NCBI RefSeq assembly: GCF_001705235.1
Contig: NZ_MCGV01000001.1
Location: forward strand, 1,922,001-1,986,000
Reading direction: 5' to 3'
Origin: Clostridium pasteurianum
GTDB lineage: Bacteria > Bacillota > Clostridia > Clostridiales > Clostridiaceae
DNA length: 64,000 nucleotides
Below the pieces are notes generated by a model. The model worked only from the letters and a program-made list of their open reading frames with translations. It made no database searches and had not been told where the DNA came from. Below, one piece after another: positions 9,401 to 18,406 of this stretch (position 1 is the first letter of the stretch; the number at the start of each line of letters is the position of its first letter). The position numbers were made by a program, and so were the translations under genes.

Positions 9401-10594
9401 TTATTCTTTATTTTTAGGCAGTAAAACAGATCTCATTACAGAATTTTCACCATATTTTTTTCTTATTGAATCCAGTGCTTTATCCAATGCTTCATTCTTA
9501 GGATTGATTTTATTATAATCAAATATAGAAATTTGAGTATTTTTCTCTTTACAGAAACCTGAAAGCTGAACCCCTAAAAGCCGTATAGGCTCCCTCTTCC
9601 ACATCTCATGAAATATTTTATTTGCAATTGTCATTATATCCTTGGTGCTGTTAATTGGAGTTTTCAGTTTCTTCTGATGGGAATAATTTTTAAAATCATA
9701 AGTTCTTATATTCACTGAAATTGATGTACAGTAATTGCTAGAATCTCTAAGCCTTTTGCCAAGCTTTTCACACAAAGCAATAAGCACCTTATGAATTTCT
9801 TCAATATTGTTAACATCGCTAGACAAAGTAGTTTCATTACTTATGCATTTCATTTCATCCCTGTATCTGCTTATTTCTGAATTATCTGCTCCATTTGCAT
9901 ATTCCCATATAAGTTTCCCATGACTTTTAAATTTCAGTTTAAGTATATTAACATCATAATTTGCAAGCTCGCCTATGGTATTTATATACATTGCATTTAA
10001 TTTTCTTTTCATGCTTCTTCCTACCATAAAAAGCTCTCCTACAGGAAGCGGCCACATTTTTTCCTTAATTTCATCCTTATACAAAGTATTTACCTTATCA
10101 GGTTTATTCAATTCTGATGCCATTTTCGCCAAAAGTCTATTAGTAGAAACCCCTACGTTAACTGTAAAGCCCAATTCATTTTTTATTCTATCACGTATAA
10201 TATTTGCAACTTCTACGCTTTCCATTCCCCTTAAATGATTTGTCATATCAAGAAAGCACTCATCAATTGAATATTTTTCTACATCAGGAGTATACCTTTT
10301 AAGTAGGTCCATCATGCTATCACTTGATCTTCTATAAATATCAAAACACGGAGGAAAAACTAGAATACTAGGGCATTTTTTTCTGGCATGATAGAGACTT
10401 TCTCCTGTTACAATGCCATACTTTTTAGCTGGAGTTGATTTTGCAAGCACTACACCGTGCCTTGTACTTTCATCTCCACCAATAACAGACGGTACTTTCC
10501 TTATATCAATTTTTTCGCCATTTTTAAGCTTTTCTACAGCAGTCCATGAAAGAAATGCTGAATTTACATCAACATGAAATATTACCTTACTCAC
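9401..10594 (-). CDS. dinB: DNA polymerase IV (Y-family translesion polymerase)
   Basis: This error-prone lesion-bypass polymerase has 397 residues, normal for DinB. The catalytic carboxylates are visible in FHVDVNSAF (Asp9) and YSIDECFLD (Asp111, Glu112), and the little-finger domain occupies the C-terminal third. The C-terminus lacks an obvious classic beta-clamp motif, although QLSGF near residue 350 is within the expected region. The start is GTG at 10594 after GAGGGG. No clear LexA box was seen in the short upstream stretch. It appears to be transcribed alone. Confidence 0.95.
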   Translation of the reverse strand: MSKVIFHVDVNSAFLSWTAVEKLKNGEKIDIRKVPSVIGGDESTRHGVVLAKSTPAKKYGIVTGESLYHARKKCPSILVFPPCFDIYRRSSDSMMDLLKRYTPDVEKYSIDECFLDMTNHLRGMESVEVANIIRDRIKNELGFTVNVGVSTNRLLAKMASELNKPDKVNTLYKDEIKEKMWPLPVGELFMVGRSMKRKLNAMYINTIGELANYDVNILKLKFKSHGKLIWEYANGADNSEISRYRDEMKCISNETTLSSDVNNIEEIHKVLIALCEKLGKRLRDSSNYCTSISVNIRTYDFKNYSHQKKLKTPINSTKDIMTIANKIFHEMWKREPIRLLGVQLSGFCKEKNTQISIFDYNKINPKNEALDKALDSIRKKYGENSVMRSVLLPKNKE

Positions 10595-10599
10595 TGTAC

Positions 10600-10729
10600 A
10601 CCCCTCAAAACAAAATAAAAATTAAGAATTAAGAGTGAAGATTTAAGAATGGATGTAACTTTTTCTCCGCTCCACTACAAAAACTTATAAACTATGAATC
10701 ACTAATTTCACAGTTCCTATTCTCATATG
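10600..10729. repeat. Spacer with possible remnant of a dispersed repeat module
   Basis: The stretch near 10652-10680 (ctttttctccgctccacta) resembles the complement of the module seen next to the foldback repeats (ttttcggtagcggagcgga near 44650). The preceding aattaagaattaagagtgaa is a low-complexity stretch. No gene or clear terminator is present. Confidence 0.35.
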
Positions 10730-11473
10730 TTATAATTCCCTAACAACTTCCCCTAAAACCTTCCCAATAGCCTCATGAATAACTAAATCCGCCCTGCTAT
10801 CAGCAGAAGTTGTGCTTTTATTTATTAGAACAAGGTTATTTCCTCTAAAATAATTAATAAGCCCTGCAGCAGGATATACTACAAGGGAAGTTCCACCGAT
10901 AATTAAGGTATCAGCTTCAGATATAGCCTTAACTGCACCTTCAATAGTAGCTTCGTTTAAACCTTCTTCATATAAAACCACATCTGGCTTAACCCTTCCG
11001 CCGCATTTGGGACAAGTAGGTATTCCTTTAGATTCCAAAATAAATTTCTCATCATAAGAAGCATGGCACTGCATACAATAATTTCTTAGAACTGAGCCGT
11101 GAAGCTCAAATACATTTTTACTGCCTGCTGCTTGATGAAGACCATCTATATTTTGAGTAACTATTGCTTTAAGTTTTCCCATTTTCTCAAGCTTTGCAAG
11201 AGCTAGATGTGCTGCATTTGGTTTTGCATCAGGATAAACAAGCTTAGATTTATAAAAATTAAAAAATTCTTCAGGATATCTTATAAAAAATGTGTGTGAA
11301 ACTAATTGCTCTGGAGTGAAATTGATTTTTAATTTTTTACTGTATAAACCATTTGAACTTCTAAAATCCGGTATGTTACTTTCAGTAGAAACTCCAGCCC
11401 CTCCAAAGAACACTATATTAGAGCTGTTATCAACTATCTTTTTTAACTCTTCTATCTTATCCAATAACAACAT
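10730..11473 (-). CDS. Sir2-family NAD-dependent protein deacylase (sirtuin)
   Basis: The enzyme removes acyl groups from protein lysines using NAD. Visible motifs are the NAD-binding FFGGAGVSTESNIPDFRS (about 22-39), the catalytic TQNIDGLHQAAG and FELHGS with the active His, a zinc site from CMQC and CPKCGG, and GGTSLVVYPAAGL near the end. At 247 residues it is a typical compact bacterial CobB-type enzyme. AGGGAG abuts the ATG at 11473; a TTG at 11464 would have normal spacing, so the true start may be three codons later. No neighbour clarifies the target proteins. Confidence 0.93.
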   Translation of the reverse strand: MLLLDKIEELKKIVDNSSNIVFFGGAGVSTESNIPDFRSSNGLYSKKLKINFTPEQLVSHTFFIRYPEEFFNFYKSKLVYPDAKPNAAHLALAKLEKMGKLKAIVTQNIDGLHQAAGSKNVFELHGSVLRNYCMQCHASYDEKFILESKGIPTCPKCGGRVKPDVVLYEEGLNEATIEGAVKAISEADTLIIGGTSLVVYPAAGLINYFRGNNLVLINKSTTSADSRADLVIHEAIGKVLGEVVREL

Positions 11474-11548
11474 CTCCCTATAAAATTTATTACTTATATT
11501 TTATCATAATGAAAGTTATTTGAACTGTATTCGCCTAAATATATTAAA

Positions 11549-11576
11549 GGACTGACATTTAAATAAATATCAGTCC
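11549..11576 (-). terminator. Stem-loop after the parvulin gene
   Basis: A 7-bp stem GGACTGA/TCAGTCC is followed on the minus strand by TTTAATATATTT. It is a weak but well-placed terminator. Confidence 0.6.
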
Positions 11577-11587
11577 AATTATAATTT

Positions 11588-12331
11588 CTATTTTATTTCA
11601 ACTTTATACTTGTCTTTTAACTGGTCAACATACCAGGTATACTTCATTCTTTGTCTTTCTTGAATTAGCATATTTTTTATAGTATCTTTTATAGCTGGAA
11701 ATTCCTTTTCAGTAGGTTCAATCTTTCTTTCTACCTTAATTAAATGATATCCAAATTGAGTTTTTACAGGATCACCTACTTCTCCTATCTCCTGCGAAAA
11801 AGCAGCATCTTCAAATTCGGGAACCATTTGTCCTCTGGCAAATTCGCCTAAATCGCCGCCTCTTTCTTTTGATGGACAGCTTGAATACTGACGTGCAGCT
11901 TCTTCAAATTCTTTTCCTTCTTCTATTTCCTTTTTAATCTTTAATGCTTCTTCTGCTGTTGACACTAAAATATGCTTAGCAGAAACTTTTTCAGGATCTT
12001 TAAACTTATCTTTGTTAACTTCGTAATATTTTACAACTTCAGAATCAGCCACTACAACATCCTTAAATACTCTATCAAGAATTGCATGTGTTAAAATTTG
12101 CTTTTCTGCATTTTTTAATTGGGCTTTTACATCTTTTTGATCTTTAATATCAGAATCCTTTGCATCATTATAAACAAGTTCAAAGGATATTATTTCATCA
12201 AGAAGTTGTTTTCTTCCGTTTTCATTTAAAAAATATTGTCTCCTCTCCTCTGGGAAACTATTTATTGTAGCGTTTAAATCATTTTCTGTTATTTCTTCGC
12301 CATTAACAACAGCTAAAACTTTATTTTCCAT
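11588..12331 (-). CDS. Cytoplasmic peptidyl-prolyl isomerase of the parvulin (PpiC/SurA) type
   Basis: This 247-residue protein has a SurA-like helical N-terminal region (about 1-110) and a parvulin domain (about 113-205) with the family landmarks AKHILV, RGGDLGEFARGQM and TQFGYHLIKVE. It catalyses cis-trans isomerisation of prolyl bonds and probably acts as a chaperone. Unlike PrsA it has no signal peptide or lipobox; the protein begins MENKVLAVVNGEEIT, so it should stay in the cytoplasm. The start ATG follows AAAAGGAGAATTTAA. It is divergent from aspartokinase and appears monocistronic. Confidence 0.92.
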   Translation of the reverse strand: MENKVLAVVNGEEITENDLNATINSFPEERRQYFLNENGRKQLLDEIISFELVYNDAKDSDIKDQKDVKAQLKNAEKQILTHAILDRVFKDVVVADSEVVKYYEVNKDKFKDPEKVSAKHILVSTAEEALKIKKEIEEGKEFEEAARQYSSCPSKERGGDLGEFARGQMVPEFEDAAFSQEIGEVGDPVKTQFGYHLIKVERKIEPTEKEFPAIKDTIKNMLIQERQRMKYTWYVDQLKDKYKVEIK

Positions 12332-12707
12332 TTAAATTCTCCTTTTTTCTAAAAAAATTACGTATATACCTTATAATCCTAATTTAAAGCATTATATTAT
12401 ACGTTTAATCATAACACTAAAGGTGTCCTTTATCTACAGCATATTTTATGTTAAATCTACTTTTTACCTTTTATACCATTGTATAACGTTTTCATAAATT
12501 GTTCAATGGTTTTTTAGTAAATATGAAAAAATCTTTCCACATAAATATTGACATGCGGAATTATATATCCGTTAAAGCAAGTGCTATAATTATGTCTAAA
12601 TTTGCATATAAATCTCTCACAATATTGAACTTTTAATAACACTTAGTATATAATAAAAGTGGTTTACTTAAAATTATACATAATAATAAATAATAAGGGT
12701 GGTTAAC
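12332..12707. promoter_or_regulatory. Divergent intergenic region with the aspartokinase promoter
   Basis: A promoter for the rightward gene is visible: TTGAAC (12625-12630), an 18-base spacer and TATAAT (12649-12654). The ribosome site AAGGGTGG stands five bases before ATG at 12708. No lysine riboswitch or T-box elements were recognised in this stretch. Confidence 0.65.
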
Positions 12708-14021
12708 ATGAAAATTGTAGTAACAAAGTTTGGGGGCAGTTCTCTCGCCGATTCTAATCAATTTAGAAAAGTAAAAGGAATAATAGATGCAGATAAAAGT
12801 CGTAAATACATAATTCCATCTGCACCTGGAAAGAGAAACAGCAAAGATTACAAAATAACTGATCTACTTTATTTGTGTCATGCTCATGTCAAAAATGGTA
12901 TACCTTTTGATGATGTCTTTAAATTAATTTCTCAAAGGTACATAGAAATAGTAAACGAGCTAAACATAGATATTGATATTAACTATTATCTTACAAAAAT
13001 CAAAGAAAATATTGAAAATGGGGCTTCAAGTGACTACGCAGCAAGTAGAGGAGAATTTCTAAATGGATTAATCTTATCAAAATATTTAGGTGCTGAATTT
13101 ATAGATGCTGCTGAGGTTATGTTCTTTGATAAGTCAGGTACATTCGATGAACAAAAGAGCTATGCTAAGATTAAAGAAAGAGTTTTAGCCTGTGATAAAG
13201 CTGTTATTCCTGGTTTCTATGGCTCATCCTTTGATGGTGAAGTTAAAACTTTTTCAAGAGGTGGTTCTGACATTACAGGTTCCATAATATCTGCTGGCGT
13301 TAATGCCGATTTATATGAAAACTGGACTGATGTTTCAGGCTTCCTAATGGCAGACCCTAGAATAGTTGATAATCCAAAAACTATAGCAAGAATATCTTAC
13401 AAAGAACTTAGAGAGTTATCCTACATGGGTGCCACTGTTCTTCATGAGGAAGCAATATTTCCTGTAAAAGATTCTGGAATACCAATAAATATTAAAAATA
13501 CAAATAAACCTTCTGATCCAGGAACTCTTATATTAAGTGATATCCATAAGGAAGTTAACATAGGCACAATAACAGGTATTGCTGGTAAAAAGAACTTCAC
13601 AGTAATAGCTATAGAAAAAGCTCTTTTAAATAGTGAAATAGGCTTTTGCAGAAGACTGCTTTCTGTGCTTGAAATGTATGGAATATCATTTGAACATATG
13701 CCTTCTGGTGTGGATTCCGTTTCTCTTGTTTTAGAGGATTCCGAATTAGATGGAAAATGCGATAAAGTAATAGATGAAATTAAAAAGCAGTGTAATCCTG
13801 ATTCAATAGAAGTTCATCCTAACATGGCATTAATATCAACAGTAGGTACTGGAATGGCAAAGACTAAAGGAACTGCTGCAAAAATATTTAGTGCTCTTGC
13901 AAAAGAAAACATAAATATAAGAATGATAGATCAAGGTTCTAGTGAAATAAATGTAACTGTAGGTATTGAAACGGCTGATTTTGAAAAGGCTGTAAAGTCA
14001 ATATATAATGCTTTTAATTAA
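12708..14021 (+). CDS. lysC: Aspartate kinase
   Basis: The enzyme phosphorylates aspartate, the first step towards lysine, threonine, methionine and diaminopimelate. The N-terminal kinase domain shows TKFGGSSLAD (residues 6-15) and the FSRGGSDITGS signature; ADPRIV follows later. Two ACT regulatory domains make up the C-terminal 150 residues (AIEKALLNSEIGFC and STVGTGMAKTKG), where end-product amino acids bind. A GTG at 12699 is in frame, but it overlaps the ribosome site, so ATG at 12708 is preferred. It is a monofunctional enzyme without a homoserine dehydrogenase part. It is followed by a good terminator. Confidence 0.95.
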   Translation: MKIVVTKFGGSSLADSNQFRKVKGIIDADKSRKYIIPSAPGKRNSKDYKITDLLYLCHAHVKNGIPFDDVFKLISQRYIEIVNELNIDIDINYYLTKIKENIENGASSDYAASRGEFLNGLILSKYLGAEFIDAAEVMFFDKSGTFDEQKSYAKIKERVLACDKAVIPGFYGSSFDGEVKTFSRGGSDITGSIISAGVNADLYENWTDVSGFLMADPRIVDNPKTIARISYKELRELSYMGATVLHEEAIFPVKDSGIPINIKNTNKPSDPGTLILSDIHKEVNIGTITGIAGKKNFTVIAIEKALLNSEIGFCRRLLSVLEMYGISFEHMPSGVDSVSLVLEDSELDGKCDKVIDEIKKQCNPDSIEVHPNMALISTVGTGMAKTKGTAAKIFSALAKENINIRMIDQGSSEINVTVGIETADFEKAVKSIYNAFN

Positions 14022-14043
14022 CTTTGATTTTAAATAGCAAAAA

Positions 14044-14080
14044 CTGCTCCACGATAAAATTATTATGGGGCAGCTTTTTT
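14044..14080 (+). terminator. Terminator of aspartokinase
   Basis: The stem CTGCTCCA paired with TGGGGCAG (one G-T pair) is followed by CTTTTTTT. Confidence 0.85.
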
Positions 14081-14116
14081 TATTATGTTATAATTTATCT
14101 CAAGAGGTGATTGATT

Positions 14117-14968
14117 ATGGATATATCTAATTTTAAAATAAGTTCAAAGAATGATTTCAAATTAAAGGATATAAAAACAGACTATACATATGATATAACT
14201 TCAAAGGAAACTGCCAAAGCTCTTCTTGAGGAAAACATAAAAACAATGGCAAGACTTCAAGATAAGCTATATTCTCAAAGTCATTATGGCATCTTAATTA
14301 TCCTTCAGGGCATGGATACTTCAGGAAAGGATAGTGCTATAAAACATGTAATGTCTGGTGTTAATCCTCAGGGTACAGGTGTTTTTAGTTTTAAGGAGCC
14401 TTCATCAGAAGATCTTAAACACGATTATTTAAGAAAAGCAGCAGTACACTTACCAGAAAGAGGCCAAATACAGATTTTTAATCGTTCTTACTATGAAGAG
14501 GTACTGGTTGTAAGAGTACATAACCTTCTCAAAAATGAAAATCTGCCAGATGATTTTATCACATCAGACATATGGGAAAAACGCTATAATCACATAAATA
14601 ACTTCGAAAAATATCTATTTGAAAACGCAATAATTCCAATTAAATTATTTTTGCACATATCAAAAGATGAACAGAAAAAAAGGCTTATTGCCAGAATAGA
14701 TGATAAATCAAAAAATTGGAAATTTTCAGGAGCGGATATAAGGGAACGTAAATATTGGGATACTTATCAGAAATATTATGAAGAAACAATCTCAAGAACT
14801 TCAACAGAAATTGCTCCTTGGTATGTGATTCCATCTGATAAAAAGTGGTTTGCAAGACTTTTAATATCAGATATAATTGTGCAAACCCTAGAGAATCTAA
14901 AATTAGAATATCCTAAATTAAGTGACTCTGAAATAACTAATTTAGATGAATACAGGAAGCAATTGTAG
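14117..14968 (+). CDS. PPK2-family polyphosphate:nucleotide phosphotransferase
   Basis: The family transfers phosphate between polyphosphate and nucleotides. This 283-residue protein has the Walker A variant GMDTSGKDS (65-73), the lid-type segment FNRSYYEEVLVVRVH (about 127-141) and ERKYWDTYQ further on, all typical of one-domain PPK2. The overall pattern recalls the AMP/ADP-phosphorylating subgroup, but substrate class cannot be fixed by eye. The frame opens at TTG 14111; ATG 14117 has GAGGTGA six bases upstream and is chosen. It has its own ribosome site after the aspartokinase terminator. Confidence 0.88.
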   Translation: MDISNFKISSKNDFKLKDIKTDYTYDITSKETAKALLEENIKTMARLQDKLYSQSHYGILIILQGMDTSGKDSAIKHVMSGVNPQGTGVFSFKEPSSEDLKHDYLRKAAVHLPERGQIQIFNRSYYEEVLVVRVHNLLKNENLPDDFITSDIWEKRYNHINNFEKYLFENAIIPIKLFLHISKDEQKKRLIARIDDKSKNWKFSGADIRERKYWDTYQKYYEETISRTSTEIAPWYVIPSDKKWFARLLISDIIVQTLENLKLEYPKLSDSEITNLDEYRKQL

Positions 14969-14990
14969 TGGGTATATCCCCCTACAATTG
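14960..14990. terminator. Stem-loop between convergent genes
   Basis: CAATTGTAG and CTACAATTG form a 9-bp stem overlapping the last codons of the PPK2 gene, followed on the plus strand by TTGTCTACTTT. It may stop transcription from either side, weakly. Confidence 0.45.
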
Positions 14991-15015
14991 TTGTCTACTT
15001 TATTAAGCTTTAATC

Positions 15016-16035
15016 TTAATCTATTATAGCAGGAAGAATCCCTTTCTTAATGAGCTTCCATCTATCAGGGGGGGCCTTAGGTGTCCACTTAGCAATAATT
15101 GATACAACTAATTTTTTCTCTGGTATACAGCAGATAATATTACCACCATCACCTATGGCTGCATATGAAAAAACTCCATCTTCAGTTTTAAGCCACCAGA
15201 GATAACCGTATTTTAAAATTGTGTTTTTAAACTTTACTTCTGAATGAAGATCTATCGATTCACGAATCCATCCTTTAGAAATAATCTGTTTATCATTGCA
15301 AACTCCATCATTTATATATAAAAGTCCAAATCGTGCCATATCTACGGGCGTTAGTGTAAGCCCCCAGCCACCTATAGAATTACCATTTGGATCTTTGACC
15401 CATCCCTTTATATCGTTTCCAAATAAATCATTAACTCTAAATCCCTTCATTTTACAATCTGGAATTTTCCTCATACCAATAGGCTTAAATAAATACTCAT
15501 TGGCAAACTCACGGGCACATTTCCCTGTACTTCGAGTAATAATAGCTGAAAGCAAATGGACTCCTTCAGAGGAATATTTAAAATCTCCAATTTTTCCACC
15601 ACGTCCAAGACAATCAAGTGTGTATTTTACCCAATCTGTCTGCCTGCATAATCTCTCAAAGGGCTCATGCCAGGCTTTAAATGGATATGGAGCAGTCATT
15701 GTGAGAAGATGCCTCAGTGTTATTGCCTGTTTCTGCGTATCAGCAGAATTAAAATCATATTCAGGGAAGAAATCCAGTACCTTTTCATCTACACTTTTAA
15801 TATACCCTTTGTCTATTGCAATTCCAATTAGCGCTGATATAATACTCTTCGTAACAGATGCTACATGTAAAGTATCAGAAGGCTTGAAACCATTATAGTA
15901 TCTTTCAAAAGCAATGCAATCCTTTCTAAGAACAACTATTCCTTCTATATCTTTATATTGAGCTTTTACAATTGAATCAAGCTCTAAAAGTTTCTTGGGG
16001 TTCATTCCTGCATCTTTAATATCTATGCTTTCCAT
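15016..16035 (-). CDS. Serine hydrolase of the beta-lactamase (class C/PBP4*) family
   Basis: This 339-residue protein has the penicillin-recognition fold: the nucleophile motif SVTK (Ser60-Lys63), the second motif YSS (154-156) and GDGG near the end in place of the KTG box. No signal peptide is visible, which is unusual for a beta-lactamase or PBP and points to a cytoplasmic esterase or peptidase. The ATG directly follows the TAA of the UvrA-like gene, with the ribosome site inside the end of that gene, so the two are translationally coupled. It is the last gene of an AraC/UvrA-like/hydrolase operon; a role in modifying a toxic compound is a guess from that context. Confidence 0.85.
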   Translation of the reverse strand: MESIDIKDAGMNPKKLLELDSIVKAQYKDIEGIVVLRKDCIAFERYYNGFKPSDTLHVASVTKSIISALIGIAIDKGYIKSVDEKVLDFFPEYDFNSADTQKQAITLRHLLTMTAPYPFKAWHEPFERLCRQTDWVKYTLDCLGRGGKIGDFKYSSEGVHLLSAIITRSTGKCAREFANEYLFKPIGMRKIPDCKMKGFRVNDLFGNDIKGWVKDPNGNSIGGWGLTLTPVDMARFGLLYINDGVCNDKQIISKGWIRESIDLHSEVKFKNTILKYGYLWWLKTEDGVFSYAAIGDGGNIICCIPEKKLVVSIIAKWTPKAPPDRWKLIKKGILPAIID

Positions 16036-18387
16036 TTATAAATACCTCCCAGTTATAGAATTTGAGTTTTCTTTTAACATTTTTGGCGAACCTTCTGCAA
16101 TAATGTGCCCTCCTTTTTCGCCTCCCTCAGGTCCAAGCTCAACAATCCAATCACAGCTTTTTAAAACTTCTATATTATGTTCAACAACAATTACAGAATT
16201 TCCATTTGCTATAAGCTTATCTAATAAGCTAATAAGCTTTGCAGTATCGTATGCACTAAGCCCTGTAGTTGGTTCATCAAGCACATAAAGAATATTTCCT
16301 TTTTTACATTTGCCAATTTCTTTAGCAAGTTTTATTCTTTGAGCTTCACCGCCGCTTAAAGTAGGCGTAGGTTGACCTAGTTTCATATAACCCATACCGA
16401 TTTGATCTAATACCTTCAAAGTTTTTATTATACCTAGACCATCTCTAAAAAAATTCACTGCTTCAGATACGCTCATTTCAAGGACATCGTATATATTTTT
16501 GCCTTTATATTTAATTGAAAGAGCCTCATCATTGAATCTTTTTCCATCACACTTACTGCAAATTTTGTCTATACTCAGGTTACTTGTAAGCCATATTTTT
16601 TCATAACCACTTCCACCACATGCACTGCAAGCCCCCTTTGAATTAAAAGAAAAATGGCCAGCAGTAAAATTTTGCTTAATTGCTTCTGGCTCATTGGCAA
16701 ACAAGCTGCGTATTTTATCCCAGATGCCTATATAAGAGACAGGATTTGAATTCATGTTCTTACCAATGGGAGCCTGAGATATTTCTGCATATCCAGATAT
16801 GTTTTTTATGCCTTCTAATTTATCCTTATTACTTTGATTATGAAAATAACTTTTTAAGAGAGGTAAGAGGGTATTCTCTACAAGTGAACTTTTTCCACTT
16901 CCTGATTTACCAGCTATTCCTACCATTGCTCCTAAAGGAAGTGATACAGTCACATTTTTAAGATTATTTGTGTTTGCATTATGAATAGTCAGACATGGTC
17001 TTTTATCGTTGAGGTTAATTTTTTGATGTGTTTTTCTTTCTGGCATAGTGATTTTTCCTGAAAGATACTTACCTGTTATTGACTCGCTGCACTTAAGTAA
17101 TCCCTCCAAATCACCTTGATATATTACTTGACCACCAGAAGCACCAGCTTTAGGACCAATATCAATAATATGATCTGCCATTTTGATAGTGTTTTTGTCA
17201 TGATCCACTACAATAACTGTATTGCCTAATTCTTTTAGTTCCTTGATAGCTTTTAGAGTTTCAATTTTTTCAGTTTCGTGCAAACCTGCTGTTGGTTCAT
17301 CAAGTACATAGATAAGTGAATTAAGCTTTGCTTCTAGATGTTCATTTAGAAAAAGTCTCTGTATTTCTCCACCACTTAAGGTTGACATTTCTCTGTAGAG
17401 ACTTAAATGACCTAAACGAAATTTAATTAGATTCCTTGTTTTACTGAGAATATCTTTAAATAGATTTTGCCCAAACTGTGTTAATGTTTTTTCATTTGAT
17501 AAAGTTTTTAGAAAATCGTGCATTTCTAAAATTGTCATTTTCCCAAGTTCTCCAATATGCTTTCCATTTAAAAGAACTCTGTGAGCTTCATCTCCTACCC
17601 TAAAGCCATGGCAATCAGAGCAAGTAACCATAGTATAAATGTCGTCCAAGTCTTCACCTTTTTCATAACGACTTTGAAAGATTCTTGTTAAAGAGTAGCT
17701 TTGCTTTCCATTTTCATAATGTCCATAAATCACTTCATTTTTAACTTCTAGAGGCAATTGTAAAAATGCAATTGAAAAATATTGTTTGAATTTTTTCTCC
17801 AATAACTTCATAAAGCCTGGAGTCACTTTCACGCTATCAAAAACTTGTTTTAAAGTTGTGAGTTTATTTGGAACTAGCTTTTCAAGGTTAATCTCAAAAT
17901 ATGTTCCACGTCCAGAGCACTTCATGCACATTCCATCTGAAGAGTTGTACGAAAAAAAGCTTGGATTTAAACGTTCTTCTACATTGCCGCAGTTATTACA
18001 AATGAGATTATTATTTACTGATGATTTGCATACAGAACAAAGTATCTTTCCTTCACCTGAATAAAGAAATGCTAGCATATTAAGAATACCAGTTCTTGAC
18101 CCTACAGTTGAGCGAGGATTGCTTTGACGGACAATGTTCTGCTTAACTGCTATAGCAGGACCTAAACCTTGAATACTGTCAAATTTGTTTTCATTATCAA
18201 TCTCTGTAAGTATTCCTAGTGACTTAAGGTATTGTCTGCGACCTTCTTCAAATATAATGTCAAAGGCAAGACTAGTTTTACCTGAACCACTTACCCCTGT
18301 TATAGCTATAAGTTTGTTCTTCGGAATAGAAATGTTTATATTTTTCAGATTATGAATTCTTGCTCCCTTAATTTTTATTTCTTCCAT
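16036..18387 (-). CDS. UvrA-like ABC-class ATPase (short UvrA paralogue)
   Basis: The protein has two ABC ATPase halves. Walker A GVSGSGKTS is at residues 31-39 and a second, GKSGSGKSS, lies near 490; signature motifs LSGGEIQRL and LSGGEAQRI follow each. Zinc-finger-like cysteine pairs typical of UvrA are kept. At 783 residues it is about 150 shorter than standard UvrA, so it belongs to the UvrA2/DrrC-like group. Members of that group often give resistance to DNA-binding drugs. GTG at 18399 is in frame, but ATG at 18387 lies at the right distance from GAGGTGG. It sits directly downstream of an AraC/GyrI-type regulator and is coupled to the hydrolase gene. Confidence 0.9.
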   Translation of the reverse strand: MEEIKIKGARIHNLKNINISIPKNKLIAITGVSGSGKTSLAFDIIFEEGRRQYLKSLGILTEIDNENKFDSIQGLGPAIAVKQNIVRQSNPRSTVGSRTGILNMLAFLYSGEGKILCSVCKSSVNNNLICNNCGNVEERLNPSFFSYNSSDGMCMKCSGRGTYFEINLEKLVPNKLTTLKQVFDSVKVTPGFMKLLEKKFKQYFSIAFLQLPLEVKNEVIYGHYENGKQSYSLTRIFQSRYEKGEDLDDIYTMVTCSDCHGFRVGDEAHRVLLNGKHIGELGKMTILEMHDFLKTLSNEKTLTQFGQNLFKDILSKTRNLIKFRLGHLSLYREMSTLSGGEIQRLFLNEHLEAKLNSLIYVLDEPTAGLHETEKIETLKAIKELKELGNTVIVVDHDKNTIKMADHIIDIGPKAGASGGQVIYQGDLEGLLKCSESITGKYLSGKITMPERKTHQKINLNDKRPCLTIHNANTNNLKNVTVSLPLGAMVGIAGKSGSGKSSLVENTLLPLLKSYFHNQSNKDKLEGIKNISGYAEISQAPIGKNMNSNPVSYIGIWDKIRSLFANEPEAIKQNFTAGHFSFNSKGACSACGGSGYEKIWLTSNLSIDKICSKCDGKRFNDEALSIKYKGKNIYDVLEMSVSEAVNFFRDGLGIIKTLKVLDQIGMGYMKLGQPTPTLSGGEAQRIKLAKEIGKCKKGNILYVLDEPTTGLSAYDTAKLISLLDKLIANGNSVIVVEHNIEVLKSCDWIVELGPEGGEKGGHIIAEGSPKMLKENSNSITGRYL

Positions 18388-18406
18388 TAAATCATCCACC
18401 TCAATT

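Noticed and set aside
15296-15898. 200-codon plus-strand open frame
   Set aside because: It is antisense to the serine hydrolase gene, whose motifs are intact on the minus strand.
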